Assembly: GCA_016190535.1 (NCBI GenBank)
Contig: JACPQK010000127.1
Coordinates: 1 to 7,993 of the forward strand
Direction: 5' to 3'
Source: Chloroflexota bacterium
Lineage (GTDB): Bacteria; Chloroflexota; Dehalococcoidia; JACPQK01
DNA length: 7,993 nucleotides
The notes beneath the pieces were generated by a model. The model was not told the origin of the DNA. It was given only the letters and a program-made list of their open reading frames with translations, and made no database searches. The translations under genes and the position numbers were made by a program. This document shows positions 5,765 through 7,993 of this stretch, one piece after another. Position 1 is the stretch's first letter. Each line of letters begins with the position of its first letter.

Positions 5765-6178
5765 ATGTTCAACCTGGAAGAGCGCTTTGCCCAGCAGATC
5801 ATCGCCCATGCCCGGGAAGAGGCCCCCAACGAGTGCGTGGGCATCCTGGGGGGGGCAGGGGGGCAGGTCTTATCCCTCTACCGGGGCATCAACGCCGAGC
5901 ACAGCCCCCGTCGCTATTCTCTAGACCCCAAGGACCTCTACCGTATCCACCGGGACCTGGATGACCACGGCTGGGAGGTGGTGGGCATCTACCACTCCCA
6001 TCCTCAGGCAGGCGCCTACTTCTCCGATACAGACCTGAAGCTAGCCTTTTGGACCAATGCAGTGTACATTGTGGTCTCCCTGCTGGACCCCGGTCAGCCG
6101 GAGATGCGCGCCTACAGGGTAGTGGCAGAGAAGGCGGTGGAGGAGGAGCTTAACATCGGGCCGGACACCCCTCGTTAG
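5765..6178 (+). CDS. JAMM/MPN (M67-family) zinc metallopeptidase, Mec-like
   Basis: A 137-residue single-domain JAMM protein. The motif is complete: catalytic Glu E23 in PNECVGILGG, then HSH (H77, H79) in GIYHSHPQAGAYFSDTD, with S87 and the third zinc ligand D90. Small bacterial members remove a residue or tail from ubiquitin-like sulfur carriers; Mycobacterium Mec releases cysteine from the CysO-cysteine adduct made by CysM. Its place after a cysteine synthase gene and selD suggests a similar sulfur or selenium task, but no CysO/ThiS/MoaD-like carrier or activating enzyme is encoded here. ATG 5765 lies seven bases after the selD stop, with GAAG/AGAGG just upstream overlapping that stop; a TTG 16 codons earlier would run into selD and adds no conserved sequence. 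The last four bases overlap the end of cimA on the other strand. The family is clear; the substrate is inferred. Confidence 0.88.
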   Translation: MFNLEERFAQQIIAHAREEAPNECVGILGGAGGQVLSLYRGINAEHSPRRYSLDPKDLYRIHRDLDDHGWEVVGIYHSHPQAGAYFSDTDLKLAFWTNAVYIVVSLLDPGQPEMRAYRVVAEKAVEEELNIGPDTPR

Positions 6179-7752
6179 GCGCGACGCAGCAGCCAGTACT
6201 CCAGGCTGTCGGCCAGGGCCAGCCAGCTCGCCTCGATGATGTTGGGGGAGCTGCCCACAGTGCGCCACTGGCGCTGCCCATCGCTGGACTCGATAAGCAC
6301 CCGGACCCCGGCTGCGGTGCCCGCCGTCTCGTCCAGGATGCGCACCTTGTAGTCCACCAGCTTCACCTGGGCCAGGGCAGGGTAGTGGGGCAGCAGGGCC
6401 TTGCGCAGGGCCTGGTCCAGGGCGTTCACTGGGCCGTTACCCTCGGCGGCGGTATGGACCACCTGCTCCTTCACCCTGACCTTAACATGGGCATCGGACA
6501 GGGTGTCCTCCCCGGCAGTAGTGGGGCGGCGCCCCTTCTCCACCAGCACCAGGAAGTCCACCAGCTCAAAGGGGGGCTTGTAGTCCAACTGAGCACGCCG
6601 GACCAGCAGTTCGAAGGAGGCCTCGGCACCATCGTACTGGAAGCCCTGGTTCTCCATAAGCTTGATGCTCTCCAGCACGCGGGATACCCCCGGCCCAGCC
6701 TCGTCCAGTTTTAGGCCCAGCTCCCTGGCTTTATAGAGGACGTTGCTCCGCCCCGAAAGCTCCGAGACCACCACCCGCTTCCGGTTGCCCACCGCCTCCG
6801 GGGGGGCATGCTGATAGCTATCCTCCCACTTGGAGACGGCAGAGACGTGCAGGCCTCCCTTGTGGGCAAAGGCGCTGGACCCCACGTAAGGGAGGTGAGG
6901 GTTGGGGGCCAGGTTGGCCAGCTCGCTGACGAAATGGGCGACCTCGGTGAGACGGGCCAGTTGCTCCGGGGCAAGACAGGGGATGCCCAGCTTTAGCTGG
7001 AGGTTGGGGACTATGGAGCACAGGTTGGCATTGCCGCAGCGTTCCCCATAGCCGTTGATAGTGCCCTGTACCTGAATAGCGCCCGCCTCGACGGCCGCCA
7101 GGGAGTTGGCCACCGCCAGGTCGGCATCGTTATGGGTATGGATGCCCACGGGGACAGACGAGACGTCCCTGCTGGCCCGCACCCCGGTAACAATCTGGTC
7201 GGGGAGACTACCGCCGTTGCTGTCACAGAGCACCAGGGTGTCGGCACCAGCCTCTGCCGCAACTCGCAGGCAGCCCAGGGCATATGCTGCATCGGCTTTG
7301 AAGCCGTCGAAGAAATGTTCGGCATCCAGGAATACCCTGAGCCCCTTCCCCTTGAGAAAGCGGATGGAGTCGGAGATCATGGCCAGGTTTTCCTCCAGAG
7401 TGGTGCCCAGCACCTGGGTCACCTGGGGCCGGGAGGCCTTGGCCACGATGGTCACTACCTCTGTCCCGGCATCGACCAGGGCCTGAAGGTTAGGATCGGC
7501 CTCTGCCCTGCTATTAGACCGCCGGGTGGACCCGAAGGCCACCAGCCGGGCGTGGCCCAGCCGCAGCCCTTTAGCCTGAGCGAAGAACTCCACGTCCTTG
7601 GGATTGGAGCCTGGCCAACCGCCCTCGATATAGTGGACGCCCAGCTCGTCCAGCTTGCGGACGATCTTGAGCTTATCCTCCACAGAAAAAGAGAGCCCCT
7701 CCATCTGGGCGCCATCCCGGAGGGTAGTATCGTAGAGTTCAACAGAGGCCAT
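6175..7752 (-). CDS. cimA: (R)-citramalate synthase, CimA type
   Basis: Condenses pyruvate and acetyl-CoA to (R)-citramalate, the first step of the threonine-independent route to isoleucine (2-oxobutanoate via LeuCD and LeuB). The protein has 525 residues, a normal length. The TIM-barrel DRE-metallolyase domain begins YDTTLRDGAQMEGLSFS (residues 7-23), with the catalytic Arg-Asp at 12-13. STRRSNSRAEADPNLQALVDAG is typical of CimA rather than of LeuA. The metal-binding HTHND is at 205-209, followed by NGYGERCGNANL. HKGGLHVSAV and SELSGRSN lie in the linker. About residues 400-520 form the LeuA-type dimer/allosteric domain, where isoleucine feedback normally acts. ATG 7752 has GAGGAG at 7761-7766 on its strand, and a promoter lies at 7789-7817. 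Homocitrate synthase or isopropylmalate synthase is less likely because of the CimA-specific N-terminus. It converges with the JAMM gene, with stop codons overlapping (TTAG). Confidence 0.95.
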   Translation of the reverse strand: MASVELYDTTLRDGAQMEGLSFSVEDKLKIVRKLDELGVHYIEGGWPGSNPKDVEFFAQAKGLRLGHARLVAFGSTRRSNSRAEADPNLQALVDAGTEVVTIVAKASRPQVTQVLGTTLEENLAMISDSIRFLKGKGLRVFLDAEHFFDGFKADAAYALGCLRVAAEAGADTLVLCDSNGGSLPDQIVTGVRASRDVSSVPVGIHTHNDADLAVANSLAAVEAGAIQVQGTINGYGERCGNANLCSIVPNLQLKLGIPCLAPEQLARLTEVAHFVSELANLAPNPHLPYVGSSAFAHKGGLHVSAVSKWEDSYQHAPPEAVGNRKRVVVSELSGRSNVLYKARELGLKLDEAGPGVSRVLESIKLMENQGFQYDGAEASFELLVRRAQLDYKPPFELVDFLVLVEKGRRPTTAGEDTLSDAHVKVRVKEQVVHTAAEGNGPVNALDQALRKALLPHYPALAQVKLVDYKVRILDETAGTAAGVRVLIESSDGQRQWRTVGSSPNIIEASWLALADSLEYWLLRRA

Positions 7753-7788
7753 CCCTGCTACTCCTCACAGCCAACCAGTATAGTTCTG

Positions 7789-7817
7789 AGTATAGCTACT
7801 GGCAGCCCCGGTAGCAA
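7789..7817 (-). promoter_or_regulatory. Promoter of cimA
   Basis: On the minus strand TTGCTA (7812-7817, 4 of 6 to the -35 consensus), a 17-base spacer, then TATACT (7789-7794, 5 of 6 to the -10). A second TATACT stands 12 bases downstream at 7777-7782 but has a poorer -35. Transcription would start near 7782 and leave a leader of about 30 bases. The leader is too short for a branched-chain amino acid attenuator. Confidence 0.5.
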
Positions 7818-7993
7818 GGAAGCCTGGTTTGGATCGCTCCGAGATGTCCCTCTCAGAGAGGCTTCCGCGGCGAGGGCCAGGAGATTGTTTCCCTGGCCTC
7901 CCTGGTGACGGGGTCTGGCACCTACGATGCGATGATCGACCGGCCCCAGGACACGGGCGGATACGTTATCCGGGTCTGGCTCCAGGACGTCCC
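7815..7993 (+). CDS. Unassigned open frame reaching the right edge (possible 5' end of a gene)
   Basis: After a TAG at 7812-7814 this plus-strand frame stays open to the edge. From about 7863 it reads like natural protein (…GQEIVSLASLVTGSGTYD, then AMIDRPQDTGGYVIRVWLQD), with mostly G or C in third positions, as in the neighbouring genes. No ATG with a ribosome site begins it: GTG 7905 and ATG 7932 are the only conventional starts near the good stretch, so the start is unclear and the 5' part may not be coding. The minus strand is also open here, from the edge to a TAG at 7758-7760, but it is poorer in third-position GC and is crossed by the cimA promoter. I do not recognise the product. Confidence 0.25.

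Noticed and set aside
7132..7908. Plus-strand open frame of 258 codons opposite the 5' part of cimA
   Set aside because: Antisense shadow of a fully recognisable cimA; high GC content leaves few stops.

Overview
The window is a dense, GC-rich bacterial chromosomal segment with seven recognisable protein genes, very short intergenic gaps, and no tRNA, rRNA, insertion sequence or CRISPR array that I can see. Gene content (citramalate synthase of the CimA type, a Lon-related AAA_32 protein, a stand-alone LarB, SelD) and the general look of the proteins suggest a bacterium of the Chloroflexota, perhaps Dehalococcoidia. That assignment is an impression from memory and cannot be verified here.

Layout, left to right. 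(1) 1-965, minus: N-terminal part of a Lon-related AAA_32 protein that runs off the left edge. (2) 1031-1795, minus: larB, nickel-pincer cofactor synthesis, apparently starting at an ATA codon behind a perfect GGAGGT. (3) A divergent control region at about 1800-1940 with two back-to-back extended -10 boxes. (4) 1939-2694, plus: an ALG5/DPM1-like family 2 glycosyltransferase. (5) 2717-3661, minus: a GalE-like NAD-dependent sugar epimerase, convergent with the glycosyltransferase. (6) 3783-6178, plus: a tight three-gene operon of a cysteine synthase homologue, selD and a JAMM/M67 metallopeptidase. (7) 6175-7752, minus: cimA, convergent with the operon and overlapping it by 4 bases. (8) 7753-7993: the cimA promoter and an unassigned open frame reaching the right edge.

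The main result is that selD encodes a selenoprotein. Its true start is ATG 4708, and codon 18 is an in-frame TGA (4759-4761) exactly where SelD proteins carry the catalytic Cys/Sec (C17 in E. coli). A perfect 9-bp hairpin with a G-first apical loop lies 24 bases after the TGA, which fits a bacterial SECIS element. A conventional gene caller would begin the gene at GTG 4795 and lose the catalytic N-terminus. The organism must therefore encode SelA, SelB and tRNA-Sec elsewhere, and its selenophosphate synthetase itself depends on selenium. The partners of selD handle sulfur: a cysteine synthase homologue with an altered substrate loop, and a JAMM peptidase of the type that in actinobacteria (Mec) releases cysteine from a sulfur-carrier protein. 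The operon may thus join cysteine and selenium metabolism.
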